Shown here: one piece after another, positions 35,765 through 44,908 of the stretch
Position numbering within the stretch: position 1 is the first letter of the stretch
How the letters are laid out: each line of letters starts with the position of its first letter
Assembly (NCBI RefSeq): GCF_900239935.1
Contig: NZ_LT965928.1
Coordinates: 2,621,520 to 2,685,519 of the forward strand
DNA from: Pseudoalteromonas carrageenovora IAM 12662
Lineage (GTDB): Bacteria > Pseudomonadota > Gammaproteobacteria > Enterobacterales > Alteromonadaceae
Length of the DNA: 64,000 bases
Direction of reading: 5' to 3'
Notes under the pieces: model-generated
Seen by the model: the letters and a program-made list of their open reading frames with translations, nothing else
Database searches by the model: none
Told to the model about the DNA's origin: nothing
Program-made: the position numbers and the translations under genes

Positions 35765-37241
35765 ACATCCCTACTGTGCTTGGCGCCACTGCTTGGTGCC
35801 TTGAATGTTGTGCTTTTGTTCTTTTTAAATACAATTGCTCAGCCTTTTTAACTAGTTTCTCAGCATTTGCAACTCGAATATCTTCTGGTACTCGTTGCCC
35901 GTTAGTAAGATACCCTATTGGAAGGCGATTTTGAATCGCAATACTAATAATCTCACCCAAACTTAAAGACTCGTCTAACTTGGTGAAAATACAACCACTT
36001 AACTGTACTTTTTTAAAGTGACGTACGGTTTCTTGTAGTACATTAATTTGTGCTGTTGCACTTAATACTAAATAACTACGAATATCAACGCGTTGATTAC
36101 GCATTAATGTATTTAACTGCTCAGTTAAACGCAAGTCTCGCTGGCTCATACCTGCTGTATCAATTAATACTAGACGCTTATTACGTAAATGATATAAAAC
36201 TTCAGCTAATTCATTAGCATCTTTTACTTGTTTAACTCCACAACCAATGATTCGTCCGTATGTGGCAAGCTGCTCATAAGCACCAATTCTGTAAGTGTCA
36301 GTTGTAATTAATGCGACTTTATCAGCACCATATTTTTGAGCGCCTAAAGCTGCAAGTTTAGCAACCGTTGTTGTTTTACCTACGCCTGTTGGGCCAACTA
36401 ACGCATAAACACCACCTTGGCGAAGTATCTCGTTGTTAGTTGTTTGCATTTGATCTTCGACCATAGTTAATAATGCTTTCCAACCTTGTTGGCGAGATAC
36501 ATCGTCAGGCACAAAACAAGCCATTTGCTGAGCGACTTCTTTATCTATACCCATACCAACTAAACGGTCAACCATACACGCACGTGTTGGATCGCGACGC
36601 GCCATATCTTGTTGCATTAAACCCGATACTTGATGCTCAAGTAATTGACGAATTGCGTTCATTTCCTCGCGCATATTTGTCATTTCTTCGCTTTCATTAT
36701 TTTTAGTTTGTGGGCGAGAATTTACAGGCGCTTCTAAATCATCAAAATCACGGTCTAAGTCGTCAAAACCTAAGCTATCAGCTTGCGTATGCGGACGCTG
36801 CGGGGCTACATCATCACGTGCAAACATATTATTGGTAGGACGCGCTTTAGCGACTGGCTCTTGGTAGTTGTCGGTAGTATCAATACCCGATTGTGAAAAC
36901 ATTGAAGCAAGCTCTGGAGAACGAGGACGTGGAGACTGGCGCTCTAATAACGCTTGTAAGCTGTCTGCAACTTTTGCTTGAGGCTCTGGTTTAGCACGCT
37001 GAGGCTCTGGTTTTACAAAATTATGCATACTTTGTTGTGGTGCTTGAGCACGTGTATTTTGAGCTGTTTGAGGCTGCGAAGCTACTTTAGGGGCTGCCTT
37101 GTCATAATCAACCGCTGCTACAATTTCAACACCGTTAGCAAGCTTCTTATTTGACATAATAACCGCATCAACACCTAACTCTTCTTTAACTTCTTTAAGT
37201 GCTGTGCGCATATCTTTAGCGAAAAAACGTTTAATTTTCAT
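35757..37241 (-). CDS. flhF: FlhF, SRP-type GTPase setting the flagellar pole
   Basis: A 494-residue protein. The N-terminal B domain begins MKIKRFFAKDMRTALKEVKEE; a disordered Gln/Pro/Arg-rich region of about 130 residues follows. The N and G domains at about 210-480 carry YALVGPTGVGKTTTVAKLAA (G1), TTDTYRIGAYEQL, VLIDTAGMSQRDL (G3) and TKLDESLSLG (G4). FlhF recruits early basal-body parts to the pole. The gene is 22 bases after flhA and overlaps flhG. Confidence 0.97.
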   Translation of the reverse strand: MKIKRFFAKDMRTALKEVKEELGVDAVIMSNKKLANGVEIVAAVDYDKAAPKVASQPQTAQNTRAQAPQQSMHNFVKPEPQRAKPEPQAKVADSLQALLERQSPRPRSPELASMFSQSGIDTTDNYQEPVAKARPTNNMFARDDVAPQRPHTQADSLGFDDLDRDFDDLEAPVNSRPQTKNNESEEMTNMREEMNAIRQLLEHQVSGLMQQDMARRDPTRACMVDRLVGMGIDKEVAQQMACFVPDDVSRQQGWKALLTMVEDQMQTTNNEILRQGGVYALVGPTGVGKTTTVAKLAALGAQKYGADKVALITTDTYRIGAYEQLATYGRIIGCGVKQVKDANELAEVLYHLRNKRLVLIDTAGMSQRDLRLTEQLNTLMRNQRVDIRSYLVLSATAQINVLQETVRHFKKVQLSGCIFTKLDESLSLGEIISIAIQNRLPIGYLTNGQRVPEDIRVANAEKLVKKAEQLYLKRTKAQHSRHQAVAPSTVGMYD

Positions 37242-37262
37242 GGTTTAACCCCTGTTAAAATC

Positions 37263-39374
37263 TTATTGTTGGCCTACCGAGCTTACAATCTTGATCTGTC
37301 TTTCATCTGGTACCTCTTGATAAGACATCACCCTTAAACCAGGTATTGTGTACTTAACAAAACGAGATAACACAGTGCGTAACATTCCTGACGTTAGCAA
37401 TATCGAAGGTTCACCAGCCATTTCTTGATTTTGATGCGCTTCGGTTAATGACACTTGAAGTCGCTCTGCAAGTCCTGGCTCTATACCGGCACCTTCGTCG
37501 CCTGCATTTTGCAATGACTGATGCAACATCTGTTCCAACTCGGGCGCCAAGGTTATGACAGGGATTTCTGATGACATACCCACTGCGTCTTGAACAATCA
37601 ATCTACGCAGAGAAATGCGCACGGCAGCCGTTAAAACATCAGGGTCTTGGCTTCGCGGGCCATATTCAACAAGGGTTTGTACAATTGAGCGCATATCGCG
37701 AATAGCGACACCTTCGTTTAGTAAATTTTGCAGTACTTTTACAATTACAGTCAATGGCAATACATCTGGCACTAGCCCTTCAACTAAGCGAGGGTGGCTT
37801 TTAGCAAGCATATCAAGTAGGTTTTGAACCTCTTCGTGACCAAGTAATAATGCAGCGCTATTTGTAAGTAATTGGCTTATATGCGTCGCAACAACGGTGG
37901 CTGAATCAACAACGGTGTAACCAAGAGATTGAGCTTCATCTTTTTGATCGGGCTTAATCCAAACAGCATCAAGTCCAAATGCAGGGTCTTTTGTGTCTAC
38001 ACCTTTAATTGGCCCAAATACTTGACCTGGATTTATAGCAAGTTCGTCACCATGCTTAAGCTCACTTTCACCGGTAGAAACACCCATCAAGGTTATTCTG
38101 TAAGCGTTTGGATCTAGCTCTAAATTATCGCGAATATGCACAGGCGGCACTAAAAAACCAAGCTCTTGAGAAAGCTTTTTACGCACCCCTTTAATTCGAT
38201 TTAGTAGCTCGCCGCCTTGCGACTGATCAACCAATGGAATTAATCTGTAACCGACTTCTAGCCCTATAACGTCAATTTGTTGTACGTCATCCCAACCAAG
38301 CTCTTTTTGCTCTTGTTTATTAGCAACGCCTGTTGCTGCATTATTTCCATTAGCAGCGGCTTCAGCCTCTAAAGCGGCTGCTTTTAATTTACTTTGTTGT
38401 GTGTAATACGCTACATAGCCTAATAAACCACCTAGGCTCAAAAAGGCTAAGTGAGGCATACCGGGTACAAGCCCCATTACAATTAAAATACCTGATGCAA
38501 TAAATAATGACTTTTCGTTACCAAGTTGCTTCTTAAATTGGTCGCCCATATTAAGCGATTCATTTTGACGCGTTACAACAATTGCGGTACCAATTGAAAG
38601 TAGTAAAGAAGGAAGCTGAGCAACTAGGCCATCGCCAATAGTAAGTAATGTATACACTTCCATCGCATTGCCAAAACTCATATTGTGTTGGATCATACCT
38701 ACAAATAAGCCACCAACAATATTGATGATTAATATAACAATACCTGCAATTGCATCGCCTTTAACAAATTTACTAGCACCATCCATAGAACCGTAAAAAT
38801 CAGCTTCGCGAGTAACTTCTTCACGGCGATCTCGCGCTTGCTCGGCACTAATAAAACCAGCATTCAAGTCTGCATCAATAGCCATTTGCTTACCCGGCAT
38901 AGCATCAAGGGTAAAACGTGCTGACACTTCAGATATGCGCCCTGCACCTTTGGTAATTACTACAAAGTTAATAATAATCAGAATTAAAAACACCACTAAA
39001 CCAACGGCGTAATTTCCGCCAATAACCACCGAGCCAAAAGCCTCAATTACTTTACCTGCAGAATCCCCCCCGTTATGTCCTTCAAGTAATACTACACGTG
39101 TACTGGCAACATTTAGGGCTAATCGCATTATGGTTGCAATAAGTAACACGGCCGGAAACATACCAAATTCAACGGGCTTCATTGTATAAACAGTCACAAG
39201 CAGAACAACTAACGCAAGTGCTATATTGAACGAAAAGAGTATATCGAGAAGAAAAGGTGGGAGCGGTAAAATAACCATACCAAGCGCAGCTAACACCAAC
39301 AGTGGTGTTCCTACGCCTTTGGCGTACTCTTTTTTATCTTTATTAAGTTGTTGTAATACAGCTTTAAAATCCAT
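37263..39374 (-). CDS. flhA: FlhA, flagellar export gate protein
   Basis: A 703-residue component of the type III export gate. Eight membrane spans occupy about residues 20-330, including PLPPFLLDILFSFNIALALV and the FHIPEP-family signature region MAIDADLNAG. The cytoplasmic ring domain, about 360-695, contains DVIGLEVGYRLIPLVD and the substrate/chaperone platform. A sigma-54 type promoter lies about 40 bases upstream, so it can head its own transcription unit with flhF-flhG-fliA. Confidence 0.97.
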   Translation of the reverse strand: MDFKAVLQQLNKDKKEYAKGVGTPLLVLAALGMVILPLPPFLLDILFSFNIALALVVLLVTVYTMKPVEFGMFPAVLLIATIMRLALNVASTRVVLLEGHNGGDSAGKVIEAFGSVVIGGNYAVGLVVFLILIIINFVVITKGAGRISEVSARFTLDAMPGKQMAIDADLNAGFISAEQARDRREEVTREADFYGSMDGASKFVKGDAIAGIVILIINIVGGLFVGMIQHNMSFGNAMEVYTLLTIGDGLVAQLPSLLLSIGTAIVVTRQNESLNMGDQFKKQLGNEKSLFIASGILIVMGLVPGMPHLAFLSLGGLLGYVAYYTQQSKLKAAALEAEAAANGNNAATGVANKQEQKELGWDDVQQIDVIGLEVGYRLIPLVDQSQGGELLNRIKGVRKKLSQELGFLVPPVHIRDNLELDPNAYRITLMGVSTGESELKHGDELAINPGQVFGPIKGVDTKDPAFGLDAVWIKPDQKDEAQSLGYTVVDSATVVATHISQLLTNSAALLLGHEEVQNLLDMLAKSHPRLVEGLVPDVLPLTVIVKVLQNLLNEGVAIRDMRSIVQTLVEYGPRSQDPDVLTAAVRISLRRLIVQDAVGMSSEIPVITLAPELEQMLHQSLQNAGDEGAGIEPGLAERLQVSLTEAHQNQEMAGEPSILLTSGMLRTVLSRFVKYTIPGLRVMSYQEVPDERQIKIVSSVGQQ

Positions 39375-39411
39375 AAATCTACAATTTCAAAAAATTGACA
39401 CTGCGCTGAAA

Positions 39412-39428
39412 TTGCAATAACTATTCCA
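39412..39428 (-). promoter_or_regulatory. Candidate sigma-54 promoter of flhA
   Basis: On the - strand TGGAATAGTTATTGCAA has GG and GC exactly 12 bases apart and a perfect TTGCA -12 element. It ends 38 bases before the flhA start. Confidence 0.6.
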
Positions 39429-39445
39429 AGTTATAACCTTAACGA

Positions 39446-40576
39446 CTAATACTTGTAAGCATCTGGAATTGGGAGTTTTTTGTTGAGTGGAACAGGACGT
39501 TTACCACGCCCTTTATTAAAGCGTTTAAGCTGAAATACATACGCCAAAACTTGCGCAACAGCGGTAAATAATTGATCGGGTATTTGATCGCCCACCTCAG
39601 CGGTATGATAAAGCGCACGGGTTAGCATTGGCGACTCCACAATAGGAACTTCGTTACCTATTGCAACTTTACGAATTTGCATTGCCATTTCATCTGCGCC
39701 TTTGGCAAGCACAATAGGTGCGCCTGCACGCTCCGTATCGTATTTTAACGCTACAGAATAATGTGTAGGGTTAGTAACAATAACATCGGCATCTGGGACA
39801 TCTTGCATCATTCTATTTTGCGACATTTGCCTTTGCGTTTGCCTAATTCGCGCTTTAATTTGTGGATCACCTTCAGAGTTTTTATACTCGTCTTTGACCT
39901 CTTGCATGGTCATTTTAAGTTGTTTGTTATGGTTATAACTTTGAAACGGTGCATCTATCGCTGCAATCACAATTAAAGTGCATGAAAGGCCTAAAAACAT
40001 CCACCCTAAAATTTCTAGCGCGTGGATTATATTACCGGGTGCACTTTCTAAACTTAAATGCAGTATTTCATCAAAGTAAGTATTAATTAAAAAAACGGCG
40101 AAAGTAGCAACTAAGCCAAACTTTAAAAGTGATTTAACAAGCTCAACACCAGCTTGTGGGCCAAACATACGTTTAAAGCCTTTCATCGGCGACATTTTAC
40201 TTGCTTTAGGTGTGGCAGCTTCCCAGCTAAAGTTAAAGCCTCCTAGTAAGGTATTACCAATAAATGCAGCAAGTACGATAATTAATACAAACATTGCCAT
40301 TGGGAACATTAAGGCATCAGCAACTTCACCCCACACCGCAAACATTTTTGTCGTATCAAATGCTTCATTTCGGTTTAAACTTAGGGTTCGGCCCATTACG
40401 TTGTATAAACCTTTACCAATTTCAGGCCCATACATCAATAAAGAAATAGCTGAAAATATGAGTACAAACATAGTCCCTAACTCTTTTGAGCGGGCTATTT
40501 GGCCTTTCTTTTTAGACTCATCCAATTTTTTGGATGTGGGTTCTTCTGTTTTTTCTTGACCGGAATCTTCTGCCAT
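39446..40576 (-). CDS. flhB: FlhB, flagellar export specificity switch
   Basis: A 376-residue export-gate protein with four membrane spans in residues about 30-210 and a cytoplasmic domain carrying the autocleavage motif NPTH (VIVTNPTHYSVALKY). An acidic/Lys start (AEDSGQEKTEEPTSKKLDES) is typical. It has GGAGGAAATA before its ATG and lies nine bases after fliR. Confidence 0.97.
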   Translation of the reverse strand: MAEDSGQEKTEEPTSKKLDESKKKGQIARSKELGTMFVLIFSAISLLMYGPEIGKGLYNVMGRTLSLNRNEAFDTTKMFAVWGEVADALMFPMAMFVLIIVLAAFIGNTLLGGFNFSWEAATPKASKMSPMKGFKRMFGPQAGVELVKSLLKFGLVATFAVFLINTYFDEILHLSLESAPGNIIHALEILGWMFLGLSCTLIVIAAIDAPFQSYNHNKQLKMTMQEVKDEYKNSEGDPQIKARIRQTQRQMSQNRMMQDVPDADVIVTNPTHYSVALKYDTERAGAPIVLAKGADEMAMQIRKVAIGNEVPIVESPMLTRALYHTAEVGDQIPDQLFTAVAQVLAYVFQLKRFNKGRGKRPVPLNKKLPIPDAYKY

Positions 40577-40585
40577 TATTTCCTC

Positions 40586-41365
40586 CTACGGCGAACAGCC
40601 AACTAAAGTACACATTAGCTCAACCATTTTAAGCCATTGAAACTCAAATTGAGTCACAAAATTGCCCAGCGTAGCCCAAATAATAATAAGCCCAGCCACC
40701 AAGGTAAACGGGAAACCAATAGAGAAAATATTCAATTGAGGGGCTGCACGCGTCATAATACCAAACGACATGTTAATAACGAGCATCGCAGTTAATGGCG
40801 CAAGAGACAGCACTAAAGCAGTTGTAAACATCCACCCGCCCCACGTTACTATGTCCCAATAATGATCAACAGACCACCAATTACCATCAATTGGCAACAC
40901 CTGAAAACTATGCACCACCATTTGAATCATCATTAAATGGCCATTAAAAACAAAAAATAATAGAGTGGCTAAAATCAGAAAGAACTGACCAACTGCCGGT
41001 ACGCTTGCACCATTCGAGGGGTCGATTACAGAAGCAAAACCTAAACCGGTTTGCATTGCGAGTATTTGACCTGCTAAAACAAACGTATTTAGTAAAAGGG
41101 TTGATGCAAAGCCAATAGCAACACCTATCAACATTTGCTGAATAACCACTAAAATCATTTCAAACGAAAATAGGTTAGTAAATGTAGCAGGCGGTAATAC
41201 GGGTACTACTAAAAATGTAACAACAACCGCTAAGCCCATTTTAATTCGAGTAGGTACATTTTTAGCACCTAAGCCTGCCATTATCATGATCATTGAGCTT
41301 ATACGCACTAAAGGCAATAAAAAGTCGCTTAACCACTGAATGATAACGGCAAATGGATATTCCAC
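40586..41365 (-). CDS. fliR: FliR, flagellar export gate protein
   Basis: A 259-residue membrane protein with about six hydrophobic spans. The family stretches PVLPPATFTNLF, QMLIGVAIGFASTLLLNTFV, LAGQILAMQTGLGFASVIDP and GIMTRAAPQLNIFSIGFP are present. It forms the FliP5-Q4-R1 gate with the neighbouring gene products. It follows fliQ by two bases. Confidence 0.96.
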   Translation of the reverse strand: MEYPFAVIIQWLSDFLLPLVRISSMIMIMAGLGAKNVPTRIKMGLAVVVTFLVVPVLPPATFTNLFSFEMILVVIQQMLIGVAIGFASTLLLNTFVLAGQILAMQTGLGFASVIDPSNGASVPAVGQFFLILATLLFFVFNGHLMMIQMVVHSFQVLPIDGNWWSVDHYWDIVTWGGWMFTTALVLSLAPLTAMLVINMSFGIMTRAAPQLNIFSIGFPFTLVAGLIIIWATLGNFVTQFEFQWLKMVELMCTLVGCSP

Positions 41366-41367
41366 AG

Positions 41368-41637
41368 TTAACCTGCAATTTCAGGAATAAGCAAAACTAA
41401 GCGCGTAAAAAAGTCCATTAGCTCCTGCGTTAGCCAATGGCCTCCAACTATAAGTGCACTAATTGTTATTAATAGGCGAGGTAAAAAACTTAGTGTTTGT
41501 TCGTTTATAGAAGTTGCAGCTTGAAATACAGCAACCACTAAACCCACAATTAAACCAGGGACAACGATTGCAGACACCAATTTAATCACTAAAAATAATG
41601 CGTCACTTAGAATATCAACAAAAATTTCCGGTTCCAT
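41368..41637 (-). CDS. fliQ: FliQ, flagellar export gate protein
   Basis: An 89-residue protein of two membrane hairpin helices, with LVSAIVVPGLIVGLVVAVFQ, AATSINEQTLSFLPRLL and HWLTQELMDFF, the usual length and motifs. It lies between fliP and fliR. Confidence 0.96.
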   Translation of the reverse strand: MEPEIFVDILSDALFLVIKLVSAIVVPGLIVGLVVAVFQAATSINEQTLSFLPRLLITISALIVGGHWLTQELMDFFTRLVLLIPEIAG

Positions 41638-41677
41638 GTTGTACTCCTATTTTTGTATTACAGCTAAACTTTGCATT

Positions 41678-42418
41678 TTAAGTCCCTAAGCCAAAACTTT
41701 TAGCTAAAGTGCCCATTACTAAGCTCCAACCATCAACCAATACAAATAACATTATTTTAAATGGTAAAGATACAATCATTGGCGATAGCATCATCATACC
41801 CATCGCCATAAGAACCGAAGCCACGACCAAATCTACTATTAAAAATGGGATGAAAAACATAAACCCAATTATAAAAGCAGTTTGCAGCTCGCTGGTTACA
41901 AAAGCGGGTATAAGCACAATTAGCGGTGTATCTTCTGGCGAATCTAACTGATCGTAACCCGCTATTTTGGCAAATGTTTCTAAGTCTTTTAGGCGCACTT
42001 GCGAGAGCATAAATGCTTTCATTGGTTCTTTTGCAAGTTCTAGCGCTTGTACCGAGGTAACCTGTTCGTTTAAGTAAGGCTCAATGGCTCGCTCATTCAC
42101 TTGCTGATAAATCAGCGACATTATAAAAATACTTAAAAATAACGACATACCTAGTAGCACTTGGTTTGATGGCGTTTGCTGCAAACCAATTGCTTGGCGC
42201 AAAATAGCAAGTACTACAATAATGCGGGTAAAAGAGGTCATCATAATGATGGCTGCTGGTATAAAACTCAGCGCCGTCATAATGGCTAAAACTTGTAATG
42301 TTACCGAGTAATCCTGAGTACCGTCGGCATTTGTTGTAATGGTCAGCGCATCAATTCCTTCTGCGCTTACATTTGGTACAAACACCATGGCAAAAATAAT
42401 AAGCAGCCACTTTGTCAT
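41678..42418 (-). CDS. fliP: FliP, flagellar export gate protein
   Basis: A 246-residue membrane protein with a cleavable signal peptide ([20 protein letters not shown]). Family motifs are [57 protein letters not shown] and [20 protein letters not shown]. It is four bases from the end of fliO. Confidence 0.97.
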   Translation of the reverse strand: MTKWLLIIFAMVFVPNVSAEGIDALTITTNADGTQDYSVTLQVLAIMTALSFIPAAIIMMTSFTRIIVVLAILRQAIGLQQTPSNQVLLGMSLFLSIFIMSLIYQQVNERAIEPYLNEQVTSVQALELAKEPMKAFMLSQVRLKDLETFAKIAGYDQLDSPEDTPLIVLIPAFVTSELQTAFIIGFMFFIPFLIVDLVVASVLMAMGMMMLSPMIVSLPFKIMLFVLVDGWSLVMGTLAKSFGLGT

Positions 42419-42422
42419 AGGT

Positions 42423-42806
42423 TTAATTCTTTTTATTTTGGTTTGATTGCGTGTTTAAAAGCTTACCAAATCGCTTTGCAAGCTCTGGTAATTCTTTTTC
42501 ACTTAATGGGGTTTCTAGCTTATGCAAATAATTAATACTGTGCGGAGTTACACCTAATAAATGCTGTGCGTTATCTATCTCAACAACCATTAAGCGCTCA
42601 CGAGAGCCCAGTGGTAAGCTTCGCACTACTTTAAACTCATCACTATTTGCTAAATTAGGGTTAAGTTTTTTAACAAAAAATGCCAGTACTATAATCAGCA
42701 CTAGCACCATTATTAACGACAACACCATAGAGAGAATATCTCCGGTAGGTGTTACCGCATCTGCTTTTGTAAAAACCGAATTCGTTAAAGCTACTAGCGT
42801 GTTCAT
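42423..42806 (-). CDS. fliO: FliO, export gate assembly protein
   Basis: A 127-residue protein with one membrane span ([20 protein letters not shown]) and a short cytoplasmic FliO domain ([36 protein letters not shown]). FliO stabilises FliP during gate assembly. Its ATG overlaps the fliN stop (ATGA). Confidence 0.93.
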   Translation of the reverse strand: MNTLVALTNSVFTKADAVTPTGDILSMVLSLIMVLVLIIVLAFFVKKLNPNLANSDEFKVVRSLPLGSRERLMVVEIDNAQHLLGVTPHSINYLHKLETPLSEKELPELAKRFGKLLNTQSNQNKKN

Positions 42807-43201
42807 CGTAACTTTTTGATCCGCTCTACTTGGCTAATAACATCAGTTAAGCGAATACCAAACTTATCGTTTACTACAACTACTTCACCATGCGCAATGA
42901 GCGTACCATTAACTAATACATCTAACGGCTCACCAGCAACACGGTCAAGCTCTACAACAGAGCCTTGGTTTAGCTGAAGTAAGTTACGAATATTAATTTT
43001 AGAGCGCCCAACTTCCATAGAAATAGTGACAGGTATATCTAATATAGTATCGAGTTTGCGCTTTTCTTCGCCACTCATTTCGTGTTTAGAATCACTTAAT
43101 TCATCAAGTTCGGCTACTTGCGCTTCGCCACCTTCATCAGTACCCTCAGCCTCAGCTAGTGCTGCTGCCCACTCGTCCATTGTATCTTGATCATCGCTCA
43201 T
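42803..43201 (-). CDS. fliN: FliN, flagellar switch/C-ring protein
   Basis: A 132-residue C-ring protein with an acidic N-terminus (MSDDQDTMDEWAAALAEAEG) and the SpoA domain: TILDIPVTISMEVGRSKINI, LLQLNQGSVVELDRVAGEPL, GEVVVVNDKFGIRLTDVI. It lies between fliM (21 bases upstream) and fliO. Confidence 0.97.
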   Translation of the reverse strand: MSDDQDTMDEWAAALAEAEGTDEGGEAQVAELDELSDSKHEMSGEEKRKLDTILDIPVTISMEVGRSKINIRNLLQLNQGSVVELDRVAGEPLDVLVNGTLIAHGEVVVVNDKFGIRLTDVISQVERIKKLR

Positions 43202-43222
43202 ACTTTTAACCTTTTAAATCAA

Positions 43223-44314
43223 TTACCAGTCTAAGTCTACACCGTCAGAAAGGTGTAAATCATCTTCTAGTTCTGCTAATTCTGCATCTGAGTCAATTTT
43301 CTTGCCGCCTTTGGTAAATACATGCAGCTCAGATTTAACTGAATCAGGTCGTTTAATTTTTTCACTAATTTGTAGCGCAACATTATCGCGAGAGCGGCCC
43401 ATTTTAGCCCTAAAGGTAGGAAGCTCTTCAACAAATACCGTAATATGCTCCGGCATTTCTACCGGGATAATGTCACCCGCTTTAAGCTCCATAATTTGCT
43501 TAAGAGAAAGATCGACTTCAAGTAGCTGAGTCGACATATCAACTTCAACATCCATAATCTCATCGCGAAGCGCTTTACTCCAACGTAGATCGGTATCTTC
43601 AGTATCTGATTGCACACCGGCGTCAAGTAATTCTCTAATAGGCTCAAGCATTGAATAAGGAAGTGCAATATGAAAGTCGCCACCGCCGCCATCAAGCTCA
43701 ATATGAAAAGAGCTAATAACTACAACTTCTGTTGGGCTTACAATGTTGGCCATTGCAGGGTTTACCTCTGAGTCGAGGTATTCAAACGACACGTCCATAA
43801 CCGGTGCCCAAGCTTCTTTATAATCTTCAAAAATTATTTTAAGCAGCATTTGCACTATTCGGCGCTCGGTTGGAGTAAATTCTCGACCTTCTATTTTTGC
43901 ATGATAACGTCCATCACCACCAAAAAAGTTATCTACCAAAATAAACACGAGTCGTGCTTCCATGGTAATAAGGCCTGTGCCTTTTAATGGTCTAAAACGC
44001 ACCATGTTTAAGCTAGTCGGAACAAATAGAGTATGGATATATTCGCCAAATTTAATCATTTGAACGCCGTTAATCGACACCTCAGCGGTGCGGCGCATCA
44101 TGTTAAATAGGCTAATTCGCATGTGACGAGCAAAACGCTCATTAACAATTTCCAGTGTCGGCATGCGACCACGCACGATCCGATCTTGCGAAGAAAAGTC
44201 GTACTGAAGCGTACTTCCTCCGCCGTCTTCACCTTCGTGTATATCTTCCTCTTCAACGTCATCAACACCATGTAATAGCGCATCAATTTCGTCTTGGGAT
44301 AATAAATCGCTCAC
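43223..44314 (-). CDS. fliM: FliM, flagellar switch protein
   Basis: A 363-residue C-ring protein that receives CheY-P. The N-terminal CheY-binding peptide is MSDLLSQDEIDALLHGVDD. The middle domain has YDFSSQDRIVRGRMPTLEIV and FGGDGRYHAKIEGREFTPTE. A SpoA domain ends the protein (LKAGDIIPVEMPEHITVFVE). It lies nine bases after fliL. Confidence 0.97.
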   Translation of the reverse strand: MSDLLSQDEIDALLHGVDDVEEEDIHEGEDGGGSTLQYDFSSQDRIVRGRMPTLEIVNERFARHMRISLFNMMRRTAEVSINGVQMIKFGEYIHTLFVPTSLNMVRFRPLKGTGLITMEARLVFILVDNFFGGDGRYHAKIEGREFTPTERRIVQMLLKIIFEDYKEAWAPVMDVSFEYLDSEVNPAMANIVSPTEVVVISSFHIELDGGGGDFHIALPYSMLEPIRELLDAGVQSDTEDTDLRWSKALRDEIMDVEVDMSTQLLEVDLSLKQIMELKAGDIIPVEMPEHITVFVEELPTFRAKMGRSRDNVALQISEKIKRPDSVKSELHVFTKGGKKIDSDAELAELEDDLHLSDGVDLDW

Positions 44315-44323
44315 ACTAACCCC

Positions 44324-44851
44324 TTATTGCATCACAAAGCCGGTAAACAATACCCGCTCAATTACTTTACTGCCTTCAACATCATTTAAAGCTGTTTGTA
44401 CTTTTTCAAGCGCTGAAAAACGAAGTGTTTCTTTGCCAGCACTGGTGCTTAACTCATCAGCAGTTGTAGTAGAAAACACGCTTAACAAGGTACCTTCAAT
44501 AAGTGGAATATGCTTTTTGGCTGTCTCTTCATTTACATCACCACGGACTAATAACTGCACTTTAATTTGAACAATTCTATCGCGGCTTGAGCCCGGTACA
44601 TTAAATACAAAAGGCCTAGGCATAGCAACGTACAAAGCACTCCCCATTTGAGCTGACGAACCAGACGCTTCAGGAGCTTCTTCAGACATAGCCGTTTCTT
44701 CATCGAGTGTTTCAACAGGCGCATCAGAACCCGACATAAAAAAGTAACCACCAACGCCACCCGCAATAAGTAAAACAGCCACTATTATAATTATTAGCTT
44801 CTTTTTACTTTTACCGGTTTCTTCTATTTCTAAACTTGCTTCTTCAGCCAT
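44324..44851 (-). CDS. fliL: FliL, stator-associated flagellar protein
   Basis: A 175-residue protein with a cytoplasmic Lys-rich start, one membrane span (KLIIIIVAVLLIAGGVGGYF), an acidic/Ser linker and a periplasmic FliL domain (YVAMPRPFVFNVPGSSRDR, VQIKVQLLVRGD-like, ending ERVLFTGFVMQ). It stabilises the stators. It is 57 bases after fliK. Confidence 0.94.
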   Translation of the reverse strand: MAEEASLEIEETGKSKKKLIIIIVAVLLIAGGVGGYFFMSGSDAPVETLDEETAMSEEAPEASGSSAQMGSALYVAMPRPFVFNVPGSSRDRIVQIKVQLLVRGDVNEETAKKHIPLIEGTLLSVFSTTTADELSTSAGKETLRFSALEKVQTALNDVEGSKVIERVLFTGFVMQ

Positions 44852-44908
44852 TATGATTCCTTTATTTGTAAAGGTACTTGCTTGTTTTAGTTATTATAAT
44901 AGCAGTAC